Shown here in pieces: positions 50,568-61,306 of a stretch of 64,000 bases of DNA. The stretch is taken from positions 259,111-323,110 of the forward strand of contig VXBA01006131.1 in assembly GCA_013399895.1 (NCBI GenBank), read 5' to 3'. The notes beneath the pieces are model-generated. The model did not search any database. It saw only the letters and a list, made by a program, of their open reading frames with translations, and had not been told where the DNA came from. The stretch's first letter is position 1; every line of letters starts with the position of its first letter. The DNA is from Serilophus lunatus. Its lineage: Eukaryota > Chordata > Aves > Passeriformes > Eurylaimidae. The position numbers and the translations under genes are program-made.

Positions 50568-50737
50568 TGTATGGTGAGTTGACCCTACCTGGATTCCAGG
50601 CACCCATCAAAGCCACTCTGTTGCTCCCCTCCACAGCTGGATAATAGAGAGAAAATATAACATAGGGTTCATGGATTGAGGTAAGGACAGGGAGAGATCA
50701 CCGTCATGGTCAAAACAGAGTCGGGATATTAAGTAAA

Positions 50738-50743
50738 TTTATT
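50738..50743 (-). terminator. AATAAA polyadenylation signal of LTR C copy 2
   Basis: The minus strand reads GGAATAAATTTAC, the equivalent of the signal in copy 1. Confidence 0.45.
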
Positions 50744-50927
50744 CCTACCAAAATCAGAGCAGGATAATAAGAAGTAAAATAAACCTTAAAAAACACCTTC
50801 CCCCTCCTCTCTTTCCTTCCCAGGCTCTATCTCCTCCCCCACAGTGGTGCAAGGAAACACAGAATGGGGGTTATGGTCAGTTTATCACAGGTTGTTCCTG
50901 TGGCTGATCAGGGAGAAGGGCCCTTTC

Positions 50928-51300
50928 CTGCTCCAGTATAGGGTCCTTCCCATGGGATACAGTCCACAATGAACTTTTCCAGTGTGAGTCCATCCCACAG
51001 GCAACAGCTGTCCATGAACTGCTCCAACATGGGTCACTCTTCCACAGAGTGCTGTCCTTCAGGCGCAGCCTGCTCCAGTGTGGGTCCTCGATGTGGTCAC
51101 AAGTCTTACCAGGAAACCTGTTCCAGGATGGTCTTCTTTTTCTGCAGTCAGCAGGTCCCTGAAAGGATCCTGTTCCAGCATGGGTTTCCCATTGGTTCAC
51201 AGCCCTCTTTCAAGCATCCACCTGCTCCAGCATGGGCTCCTCCATGGGCTGCAGGTGGATCTCTGCACTCCTGTGCTCCTCCATGGGCTACAGGGGCACA
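50928..51300. repeat. Degenerate ~48-bp tandem array inside LTR C copy 2
   Basis: CTGCTCCAG(T/C)(A/G)TGGG-like unit starts occur at about 50928, 50974, 51019, 51070, 51118, 51170, 51222 and 51271, with spacings of 45-52 bp. That gives eight diverged units. Confidence 0.75.
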
Positions 51301-51645
51301 GCTACTCCACCTCAGGCTGGAAGGGAACCTCAGCTTTGGTGGCTGGGGTATATCCTTCCTCTCATTCTGCACTGGCCTTGGTGTCTGCAGGGCTGTTCCT
51401 CTCCATAATTTCACTCTGCTCTTCCCTGGCCACAGTTACATTTGAGCAATAACTATTTTTTCCTTCTTAAATGTGTTATCACAGAGGTGTTACTATAATT
51501 TCTCATTGGCTCAACCTTGGCCAGCATCAGGTCCATCACAAGCTGCATGCTATTTGCTCTATCACATATGAAGCAGCTTCTCATAGAAGCCACACCCCTG
51601 TAGCCCCCTGCCCCACTTACAAAACCTTGCCATACCAGCCCAACA

Positions 51646-51650
51646 TATTG
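51646..51650. repeat. Target-site duplication of LTR C copy 2, right (TATTG)
   Basis: Pairs with TTTTG at 50563-50567. Confidence 0.5.
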
Positions 51651-52751
51651 TATAAAGCATATCTTTCTTAGACACAAAAATTTTAAAATTGTCCCCTCTA
51701 TATATTGCTGAGTCAGTCAATTTTCTGCTTTTTGAGGACGTGCTGGCTATGCCACAGTGAAACATACTTTCTTTTCTATTTAAGCAATGCATTAGAGGAG
51801 ATGCTTGAAATAATGTGGAAGCAGACAATTGTTTGATTGTTCTGACTTCATGAGTAAATGCTCGCCTGCTCCATATTTACTAGGCTTTTCTCCAATAGAC
51901 ATAGATTCACATTTTCCACATTAACCTTGCTTTAATCTAAATAAATTCCCAAAAGAATTCTAAAGTATACCTTATGCTATAACCTTCCATTAGATTCAGT
52001 TAATAATTACTCTTTTTATTTTTTTTTCTTTTCTGCCTTATTTTAAGTTACAAAATCATACAAATATTGTCTATTCTGAGTTTCCTTATTGAATTTAATG
52101 ACTCACACATTCCACTTTATCTGCTTTGGAGAAAATTAATACAATATAAATCCTATTTTATCTTTTCTGAAATTAATAGTCTTTATGACTTTTTATTTCT
52201 TTTGCTTAAAAAGTAATCTTCATATCTATTTTTTCTTTCTGTGTCCTGAATTGCTGAACCTAGCTTTGCCTCCTTCAATAAAATTAACAGTTTCTTTTAA
52301 CCAGTTTGTCTTAATTTTTTACTAAAATGAGATAATTTTTTATTACAATTTCCTTGCCATCATTTTTTGGTTTCTGTGAAAGGTCTGAAACAGTAACCTG
52401 TTAAGAAACATGTTATTTTAAATAATGAATAGCTATCTAATGCATTAGTGTGGGCTGCGGTGTCCCTTTTCCATCCCATATGTGTTTTGTCTCAGTAAGG
52501 TGCACTTTGAGCCTCTAGCTACACAGCTTTTCTCACACATGCTCTCTGTACACAATCAAATTTGCAGTGTGGCTGTAATTCATCCCTGTGGCAAAAAGTA
52601 AGAACAAAGTCTATGAATTGCCTAAGTCCAACTGAAGCCTTTAAACAGACTTTATATTAACACTGTGCATACAAATGAGACTTGTCATTATAGTTTCCTC
52701 AGCGTATTTGTGTGCAACTGTTAGATAGGTACAGTCCAACAGAAGACCCCT

Positions 52752-52785
<34 letters not shown>

Positions 52786-52870
52786 CCCGCAACAGATCTA
52801 GGACCCTAATATAAACCAACCAGCATCATCTGACTTTTATGAGCTTTTGAAATTGACAAAAATGTCTCAG
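51651..52870. other. Unique AT-rich sequence
   Basis: No gene was recognised. A (CAAAA)n run lies at about 52758-52788. Confidence 0.5.
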
Positions 52871-52984
52871 AAGAAAAGAAAAAGGAGAAAGGGAGGAAGA
52901 AAGGGAGGGAGAAAGGGAGGGAGGGAGGGAGGGAGGGAGGAAGGAAGGAAGGGAGGGAGGAAGGGAGGAAGGGAGGAAGGGTGG
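52871..52984. repeat. Purine (GGGA/GGAA)n microsatellite
   Basis: About 114 bp of almost uninterrupted purine on the plus strand, made of GGGA, GGAA and AAGG units. The Lys/Gly/Arg-rich frame (52847-53158) reads through it. Confidence 0.92.
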
Positions 52985-53155
52985 GTGGAGTATGGCCACA
53001 AGAAACCCAATGCCATCTTGGCCTGTATCAGGAATAGTGTCACCAGTAGGACTATGGAAGTTATTCTTCTCCTGTACTTGGCACTGGTTAGGCCACATCT
53101 TGAGCACTGTGTCCACTTCTGGGCCCCTCAGTTTAAGAAAGAAATTAGCATGAAT
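52985..53155 (+). mobile_element. CR1 LINE internal fragment
   Basis: Matches CR1 ORF2 coding sequence: GCCACAAGAAACCCAATGCC, ATCTTGGCCTGTATCAGGAA, then CTGGTTAGGCCACATCTTGA and TTCTGGGCCCCTCAGTTTAA. The frame reads NAILACIRNSVTSRTMEVILLLYLALVRPHLEHCVHFWAPQ (in part), the segment before the conserved C-terminal part. It is truncated on both sides, with the microsatellite at its 5' border. Confidence 0.8.
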
Positions 53156-53504
53156 TAAATTCAATACTTGATATAAAATGGCTTTTGTTGGTTATCTGAA
53201 AACTACAGATAACTGTGTTTTATGAGCTGGTCAAAATGTTTACTTTCTTCATATTTCAGACCTCAAAGATGCCATTCCAGACCTTTGGTCAACTTCAATA
53301 CTTAACATCTATTTGTCATTCATTATTTCTGTTGCCATATGATCATTATTCTCATGAAATTGATAGCAAATATTATCACTGGCCTGATTGTAATCTAAAT
53401 TGTGATTGAAATTTGCAGGTTTGAAATCACATTTTTTCATAAAAATCACTTTAAGATTACATTACCTAAATGAGTCCTGACTAAAAAAGAATAACAGAAT
53501 AGCA
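53156..53504. other. Unique spacer
   Basis: Nothing was recognised. Confidence 0.5.
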
Positions 53505-53597
53505 GAATAATGGAATCACAGGATCACAGAGGAGTGAGGTTGGAAGAGATCACAATGGGTCATCTAGTTCAACATCAAGAATAGAAAATTCTACATG
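53505..53597 (-). mobile_element. Very short CR1 3' tail, minus strand
   Basis: Reads AATCACAGGATCACAGAGGA then GTTGGAAGAGATCACA and TCTAGTTCAACATCAAG, a CR1 terminus of less than 100 bp. It directly abuts the next copy. Confidence 0.65.
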
Positions 53598-54145
53598 AGA
53601 ATCACAGAATATCCTGAGCTGTAAGAGACCTGCTAGGATCATTGAAGTCTAGCTTCTGGCCCTGCACAGAACAGCCCCAAGAATCACATCACAGTCCTGA
53701 GAGCATTGGCCAAGCACTTCTTCAACTCTGTCAGCCTTGGTGATGTTATCACTTCTCCGGGGAGCCTGTTCCAGTGTCCAACTCAAAAACCTTTTTCTAA
53801 TATCCAAATTAAATCTCTCCTGACAAAACTTCAGACCATTCCTTCGAGTTCTGTCACTGGTCACCACAAAGAAGAAATCAGGGTCTGTCCCTCCACCTCC
53901 CCTCACAAGGAAGTTGTAACTGCAATGAGATGTCCCCTCAGTCTCCTCTTCTCCAGGCTTAACTGACAAAGTAACCTCAGACACTCCTGGAATGGCTTTC
54001 CTTCTAGACTCTTCACTATCTTTGTAGCTGTCCTTTAGATGCTCTCTAATAACTTTATATCTTTTTATATTGTGGTGTCCAAAACTGCACACAAGATTTG
54101 AGATTAAGCCACACCAGTGCAGAGCAGAACGGGACACGGGAAAAA
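53598..54145 (-). mobile_element. CR1 LINE 3' end, minus strand
   Basis: Starts GAGAATCACAGAATATCCTG. It passes CTTCTGGCCCTGCACAGAAC, GGGAGCCTGTTCCAGTGTCC, CTTCTCCAGGCTTAACTGAC and ATTGTGGTGTCCAAAACTGC, and reaches the 5' truncation at about 54145. The minus frame 53649-54137 is the degenerate end of ORF2 (TSDRTRRNGLKFCQERFNLD and KRFLSW are recognisable). It belongs to the same subfamily as 45930-46200. Confidence 0.85.
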
Positions 54146-55403
54146 AAGTTAGAAATAAGCTCTACCATGTGGTGACCTGCTCTCAAATCTACAGAACTAG
54201 TGTAAAAATTCCCAAACATTTTATTTAACTTTACCTCAAGGTGTTAAGGAACACGTAATAACAAAATATCACTTATCGTCTTCAAGCAAGGTGAGGCTAA
54301 ATTCCCAGTTGAATTAAACTAGTGTAGTTCTTAGTTGTTTGAATTCAGTAGTGCCTTTGTAGATTAAATGAGATGGTATCAAAACTTTGTTTGAAGCTTT
54401 CACTGTGTACCAAAATACCTCTTATGAGTGAAATGTCATTGTAGGTTAATTGGAGGTCATTTTGAAGAAATTTAAAAGAGACATTTCTAAATTTTTGATC
54501 ACTAAAAATATTTTCATGAAATTATGTCGTTCATTAAGAAAAGTTCTTTGGGAAGTAATCAGGGAGGAATAGTAACTACTTTTAATTATAACACCTTTCT
54601 AGTCTGAATAATTTAAATATGGAGTATTTTGTCTGCAATGTTTTATGATGAGTCATTGTTGCCGCCTATGATCCTTTATTCTCCCAAGCAGCTCTTTTAA
54701 ACCACTCACCTTCATTTTCTTTCTGTATGTATTATTCAACACCTTGAAGCACTAGTTAGAGACACCCATAAGGAGGCAATGACTATGCTTCAGAAGCTTA
54801 AAAAGAAGGGAATCCTTTATGGTGTTTTCTTATTTTCTGTTGTAACACTTGGAACTAGCCATGGTTCATATATAAAGAAATATTCATCAATATTGTACCT
54901 GTTCGAGGGCGATATTCTCTGTACATACTGACTTGCCATGATGAATAATTTTCTTCAATCGCCTTAAAGAACCCTACTCCCAGACATGCAAGAAAACAGC
55001 AATACCCTGTGATGGTCAGGACTGAGCAGTGCTGATACCAACACAGGAAACCTGCTCCTGTCTTGCGTATCTTTACAATGAAAAAGATGTTCCTTGCATT
55101 TCCTTACTGGTTAAACAGAATGACTGTTTACTCAAACATGACTGCACATGTTGTTGCATGTTTTTGAATAAGTAATTTGAAATATTTAAGGTTGCATTGT
55201 TTGGTCGTTTATTTTTTAAATCTTTGAACCAAATTTCAGATACTTCCTTCTCTGTCTGAATAAAAAAAATTTGCATGACTGAAAACAGAAATAAGAGCAT
55301 TCATTTCCTGTAATAGAATAAAGTAATTGATCAAAGAAACCAAATTTGCTGAGTAGCTGGGAAAAAATAAGCGGTTTAGTAGGTTTTTGTGTAATTATTA
55401 GGA
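54146..55403. other. Unique AT-rich sequence
   Basis: No gene or element was recognised. Confidence 0.5.
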
Positions 55404-56160
55404 TGTGAACCAAGGGGACTGAAGAACGGAAGAACGTGGGAAATAAAGCCATATTCCTCATATGATTACATTGTATCTAGCCTTTGAGGATGAGGAAGGA
55501 GAAGAAGACCAACAGGTGTGGGAGTCATTAAGACACTCGAGTAACTTTTTGACGTGCGCAAAGTCAGGCAAACCTTTAGAAAAGGGCGTTTTTTCACCTC
55601 TTTGGATCCACCTTCTGGGATGTACTTGGCCCTACAAAACAGAACTGTGGAATCAAAATAAAAGAGCCCCTGGGGAGCGGCTGGGGGGGACTCCTCACAT
55701 TCTTCCACTCTCTACCATGGGGACGCCCGTCGGGATGCGTGGAGGTCATACCCCACCCCTCCACTGCTGCCTTGTGTGAGTATATTGACTGAAACTGGGA
55801 AACTGGAAAAAATTAGGTAAGCTGAAGCTCATTGGGAAAACTGTATATTGGGGAAACTGATGCACACTGGGGAAATTGAGGCATATTGGGGAAACTGAGG
55901 CACACTGGGAAAACTGCATATTGAGGAAACAAGCATATTGGGGAAACTGAGATACACTGGGGAAACTGGGGAAAGTTGGAGTGACTGGGGAAGGTTTTGC
56001 AAATGGTGAAATGGGAAATCTCTTGATATATTTGCTGTTCCATTTTTGCATGTTTCTTTAAGTATTCCTTTAATAAAGCTTTTTATATGTATTATTTCCC
56101 TTTTGATGTGTTTGTGGGTCTGTGCAGTTTTCACGAACCCTGAGAGAAAGAACCCTGTTA
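55404..56160 (+). mobile_element. Candidate LTR-like element containing a minisatellite
   Basis: This segment is less AT-rich than its surroundings and starts near TGTGAACCAAGG. AATAAAAGAGCCCCTGGGG (about 55656) is followed by a CpG-bearing stretch (55675-55760) resembling an LTR R/U5. The array then follows, then TTTAATAAAGC (about 56070), and finally GAACCCTGAGAGAAAGAACC (56135-56155), the kind of end seen in avian LTRs. I found no convincing terminal TG/CA pair or flanking duplication, so the borders and even the class are uncertain. The 105-codon frame at 55462-55779 has no recognisable domain. Confidence 0.35.
55831..55974. repeat. ~19-bp minisatellite (ATTGGGGAAACTGAGGCAC type)
   Basis: About eight units of 16-19 bp alternate ATTGGGGAAACTGAGGCAC, ACTGGGGAAACTGATGCAC and shortened forms such as ACTGGGAAAACTGCAT. 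Related half-units flank it at 55787-55806 and 55981-55995. Since 19 is not a multiple of 3, the minus-strand frames across it (55746-56191) show FPQYA/FPNMP-like repeats in all three phases. These are not genes. Confidence 0.9.
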
Positions 56161-57426
56161 TATTTCCTTCAAAAATTCTCTTAGAATACATGTACTATTT
56201 TCCACTGGATGTAATTTCATACAGTTTTCTTTCAGATAGACAGTACTGAGGGACAGCTGCTGAGAAGAAACATTCATTTTTCATTGTAAAACTAGATTTT
56301 AGACCAAGCTAGAACATATTTCTTGTAGTTATATTGAATTCTCCTTGTCTTGTTAGCCTCTGTGTAGCTGCAGGGAAGGCAAATGTTGAAAATTCATAAT
56401 GAGCTTTCTTTAAGTACAAACAAAACCGAAGAAAATAATTTTTCTAATAAAAAGGGGTAATTTCTATCTACCCAGTTAAAAATAAATGAATAAATAAATC
56501 TCCATCTGGGTTTTTTGTTCTCAGAAGAAAAAGAGCAAATTGTATCTTAGAGATCTGATTATAAGGGACTATCTAGGAATAATTAATAAGAAGATGTGTA
56601 GAAACTGTCATATGTACATATGATGCTCTTAAATTAATAGAGGTTTACATTGCCTACATTGTTTTCAACAAAGAGTGCTGTTCCATTCTATTTGACCTTA
56701 ATTAGTGTAATTGATAGTAGTTTTAGAGCTGCATACCATTTTAATCATGTAGTTACAGCTTTCATGACAGAAGAAAAATTAAATAGCAGCTGGGAGTTAT
56801 CTATTAATAGTGAGAGAACAGAAAGGTAAAAAGAAAGACTATTCTAGGATTTCAGGGCTTTTATGGTGTTAGTAATGAATGACTAATGTATTCTAAGAGG
56901 AGCACACTGATCTCCAAGGATGTAATGAAGGGCAGTGGGAGGTAGGATCAATATGAGTCAGAAATTTTATATCATTAGGAAATCATATGGCTACAGGAGT
57001 GTACAGATAGACAAGAAAGAATGTCAAAGCTTGAGAATACAAACCACGTGTGTGTGTGCATGTATGAATGGGATTACCTGGGCATGTATACTAGGCATTG
57101 AGACTCTGAGAGAGTGCTTTAATGTTTCCTGTGAAAACATGCAGTGCTACAGCAGGTTATGAGGCTGGAGTGAGAATGACAAGACAATTAAAAGTTTAGG
57201 GGTTTTTTTAGATGTGTTATTTGGAATGGATTTGAAACAAGATTAGAGTATAATGAAAAAAAGATAATAAATGAGAATTTTTATGTTGCAAGCAAAGCAT
57301 TCTAAATGAGTAGATTTATCCATTAGCTTCAAGTGGTATTTTTTTCTTGAAGGTTTCTCCTATCACTGTTGAAGACACTCGGTTTCTGAAGGAAAGAAAA
57401 TTTGTTCTACTGTCATTTTTTCACCG

Positions 57427-57520
57427 TTAAAGTTTAAACAAAAAAAAAAAAAGTACGCAGCAAAATAAAATAAAATAAAATAATAAAAAAACCCAAACCA
57501 AGCAAAAAAAACCCCCACAC
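57427..57520. repeat. A-rich low-complexity run
   Basis: Poly-A followed by (AAAAT)n and AAACCC words. Confidence 0.85.
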
Positions 57521-60500
57521 CTTTGCTGTTAGTACTTGCTGTATATTATACTGTGGGAAAGAAGAATGTAAAGATAACTGCCAATTATATCTACATCTGT
57601 ATTCCACTATGTACCTCTCTGGAACTTTACTTTTGTAAAAATTACAGTGTAAGATGAACTCATTCACAGATAATTATTGTATTTTGTATGTAACAATTTT
57701 TTTTTTATTCTTTAAAAAATAGATACAAAGTTCAATTAAAAATTTTAACAAAGGATGGCATAATGAAAAGCAAAAGGATCTGAGGATATATATTATTTTT
57801 TAGCTGTACATGCAATGTAACCAGCAAAGAACTTACTTTACTTAAGGAAGACCACCCCGGTCACGAAAATAAATAATATAACCTATTTCAAAGCTCATGC
57901 AAAAAAAGCTTAACTGAGGTACTGACTGTTATTCAAAATGATAAAATATTTTTGGAGCTCCAGTCTTTATGGCTTTTACATACAAATGATGCCAAAAATG
58001 TTCAACTGTCTTACACTCATGAAAACAGCCAGATGGTAAGAAAGAAAAATATTTCTAAAGACAGAAAATAAACTTTTTTTCTACTCTTGTCAAATGTCAT
58101 CATTATTTCATTTTTATTTGCATTACTATTCTCCTGTAGCCTTACACATCAAAATGAACTTTGACAATAGGGATTCTAAGACTTGTACTGTCTGGGAAAA
58201 GTGAAAAAGATTCATAAAATGAATAGTCTTTAAACCTGTTGCTGTTTCAGTTAACAGTACATTGTGGCTACATTGATGGACACAGTTATATATTTTAGGT
58301 CAATCAGTTTTTCCTGTGTATTATGTTATGGCATATTTTAATGAGCTTAATACGTTAGGGTGACAAAAGCTGGAAAAATAGTCTAGTTATACATAGGATC
58401 CTACCCTTGATGTGAGAAAATACACACAATTGCATTTGTTATATAACGATGTAAAACTGGTACAAAATCAGATGATTTTCCCAACAATTTAAAGTACATG
58501 TATTTAGTCTTGCACTACTTAACTCCTAAACATGCAAACATTATTTGCTTTCTATATCTTCTCCACAGGCTTATCTCAATAGTTCTTTAGATGTAGCCAT
58601 GCATTTCATAAAATTAAAACTTTCACTTCCAGTGAAAGGGCAATGTGCAACAAAAGCCAGAGTAGATATTTGAAATAAATTCACAGCTCTGATAAAGCAC
58701 AGCACTCTGATTTCATTATGACTTTCCCTTCACAATGATATGAATTAACATGTTTGATTTCTTTGCCTTATGAAGCGCTAACTCAGTTCAAGTATGAGTA
58801 AATATTTCATAGACTTACTTGAAATTTATTTTCTAAGTTTCCTGTACATATATTTCTAATTTTTTTTGTTTATTTTTGATTTTTTCTTTATTTGTTGGGT
58901 TTTTATCCGTCAAAGCCTCGTTTTGGTCTGTAGGATTTAATTTACTGGGGAAATGGTGGAAATACCATTATCATTCTGAATCAAATAAAAATCTCCAAAA
59001 AATAAAACAAGCAACACCACAAATATTTTTATATCTATATATAAATAAATATATTTAAATATATAAATATAGAATAACAAATCATAATCTGTAAAAGTTT
59101 ACACATCCACAATTTGCTGAAAACAAACAAATGGGATTTGTTGTCTAAACATGACTTTTTAAGTCTTGTCACAGGTAAATCAAGTTGAATAGAGAGATTT
59201 CTTTGCAAATGCCTTGTTTTATCAGCAGACCCAAGAGAGTCTGCATTAATTTTACAGCTTCTTTGAAATTTCACTAGTTTTAAAGATGGTTATTTTTATT
59301 CCTCTTCTTACAGTTTTTTAATTTTGCACTCTTCAATAGCACCATACTTTACTTCATAATGTATCTTTCTTTGGAGGAAAGACTGGGTTTTTTTGCTGAA
59401 TGAGACATATTGTGAGTTTCCTCATGGATAGTTGTGTTCTTGACTACTTCATGTACTGAATTATAAATTGAACTGTGCAACAAAATTTGCTTAGCGTGAG
59501 CAGGTTTGTAGGCTCATCTGCAAACTCCTCAAATGACTCAACTTCCTTTTTCTCATTAAGGATGGTACTACATTATATGGACTTTCAAAAATTATTGTAG
59601 CAGGGCATTTAATCTTTTATTCTGGAATATCCACGAACTACTCTCGACATGTAAATCTTGGACTTAAGCTTCTTTGAGCTTTTCAGAACATCTTAATGAC
59701 TGAATACACTAAAGGTTAGGAATACAGGTTGATATTTAGCTTGCCAGTATAAAATAGGTTGATTCATATTTCAAGCTTCATATATGATATTTTTTATTAT
59801 AATAGCAGAATTGTTTTTATAGCACCTCAGACTCCAATCAGTTGCATGCTGGAGGTATCAGAGGCTGACTTATCATCTTAAATAGCAACATGAAAAAGAT
59901 TTAAACTTGTCATTGACAAATGTTTAAAAATTGTGTGAGGATTTTGACATGAGTTTTTTCTCATTTGATGACTACAAAATTACAGAACATATTTTCTCTG
60001 AAAGGTCACATGAAGTAGTTCTTTGCACAGCACATTAAGTGACTGTTGCTAAAATATGTTTCAAATTTATAATATTGCATTTTCAACCCACCCTTCTTAT
60101 GCAGTAATTACATCAGAAGATTAAAGAGAACAAGAGGCAGAATAATTTGTTTCTAAGATAAGCATTTCATAAAAATTGCCTTCTTAAAAAGAAAAAAAAA
60201 GCTAAAAGATGCCCTTTGACATAGATTAAAATCAAACTTTTCCATTTTCAATTTCAAATTTCAATTTACTGAACAAACTTTCTATGTTTGAACATCTTTT
60301 ATTTTTTTTCTTTCTGGCCTGAACCATCTCTAGTAAATGTTAAAGGACTTATAAAAACTTCACAAATTTACGTGGCCTTCTATAAAGAAATGACATTTTT
60401 TCCATCTTGTGTGTAAACTATTGCTAACTTGATCATATATACCACCACTGACTGTATTATTAATGATAAGCAATTAACAACTGCTTCACACTATCAATCT

Positions 60501-61250
60501 AAAAATAAAGATCATATTTTGCCAAAGTGTAATACACAAAGGAAAGTCCAGGTTCTTTTAATAAAAGAAAGGGTGAATCAGAAAATTTCAGTCTATAGAT
60601 GATATTTTATGGTGTAAATTATGCCACTGGTTAACCAGAAATTAAGAATCGATGGTGCTTGGCCAAGTATGAAAGTATTGCCTTCAAAAACAAAAAAACA
60701 AAAACCGCACCAATTATTTTGTTTGGTACACAAAAGATTAGCCTCATGAATAACACATTTCCTCAGAATCAGAGATTTGTGTCCACTCAATTATTCAACA
60801 CTTTTAAAAGTCCTCTGCTGTCTCATAATCTGTGTTAACTGAAAAATCCACAGAAGGAGTTATAAGGAATTACTGTTGTTGAAACCCTGGTTGTTATGGA
60901 AAGATTCTAAATTTACAACTGGACATGTTATGAGACATAGTTAGCAGCACAGGCCAAAATCTGTATTTCTACACACTTCTATAGGTAATTTCTCTCTAAA
61001 TAGTTATATCTATATCTTTATGCCTCTCTTTCCATCAATACTTTGCTTTCTTAATAGACTTTTCCATATGAAACCACATGAACAAACTTTTGTCTTTTAT
61101 TCATTACACTATTGACATCTACAGTTCAAACTAAGAAATGAGAAAAAGACGCTTTTTTGGTAGATATCATACTGGATACATTCTATTATTTCATGCTATT
61201 TCTAATCTTTTACTCCTTATTTTTTTAATTCTTTCTGAACAGCAAGTTGG

Positions 61251-61306
61251 GTTCTTTTTCTCTCTCTCACTTTTTTTTTCTTTTTTTTCTTTTTTTTTTT
61301 TCTTTT
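61251..61306. repeat. Pyrimidine (T-rich) tract
   Basis: T runs interrupted by single C; accounts for the Phe/Ser-rich frame at 61138-61365. Confidence 0.9.

Larger units (their letters stand above)
50568..51645 (-). mobile_element. Solo LTR 'family C', copy 2, minus strand (1,078 bp)
   Basis: On the minus strand it starts TGTTGGGCTGGTATGGCAAG and continues with AGAAGCTGC. It then has CCTCTGTGATAACACATTTA (the TATA region, near 51467-51475), a tandem array, and AATAAA (complement of 50738-50743). It ends GGTCAACTCACCATACA. It shares start, promoter region and array words with 48588-49390 but is older and longer because of the array. Open frames at 50877-51452 on both strands read through this array and are not genes. 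Confidence 0.82.

Noticed and set aside
50969..51445. 158-codon frame with repeated Cys/Ser/His pattern
   Set aside because: Reads through the tandem array of an LTR; no independent coding support.
55746..56191. Three overlapping minus frames with FPQYA/FPNMP repeats
   Set aside because: Produced by the 19-bp minisatellite in all three phases.
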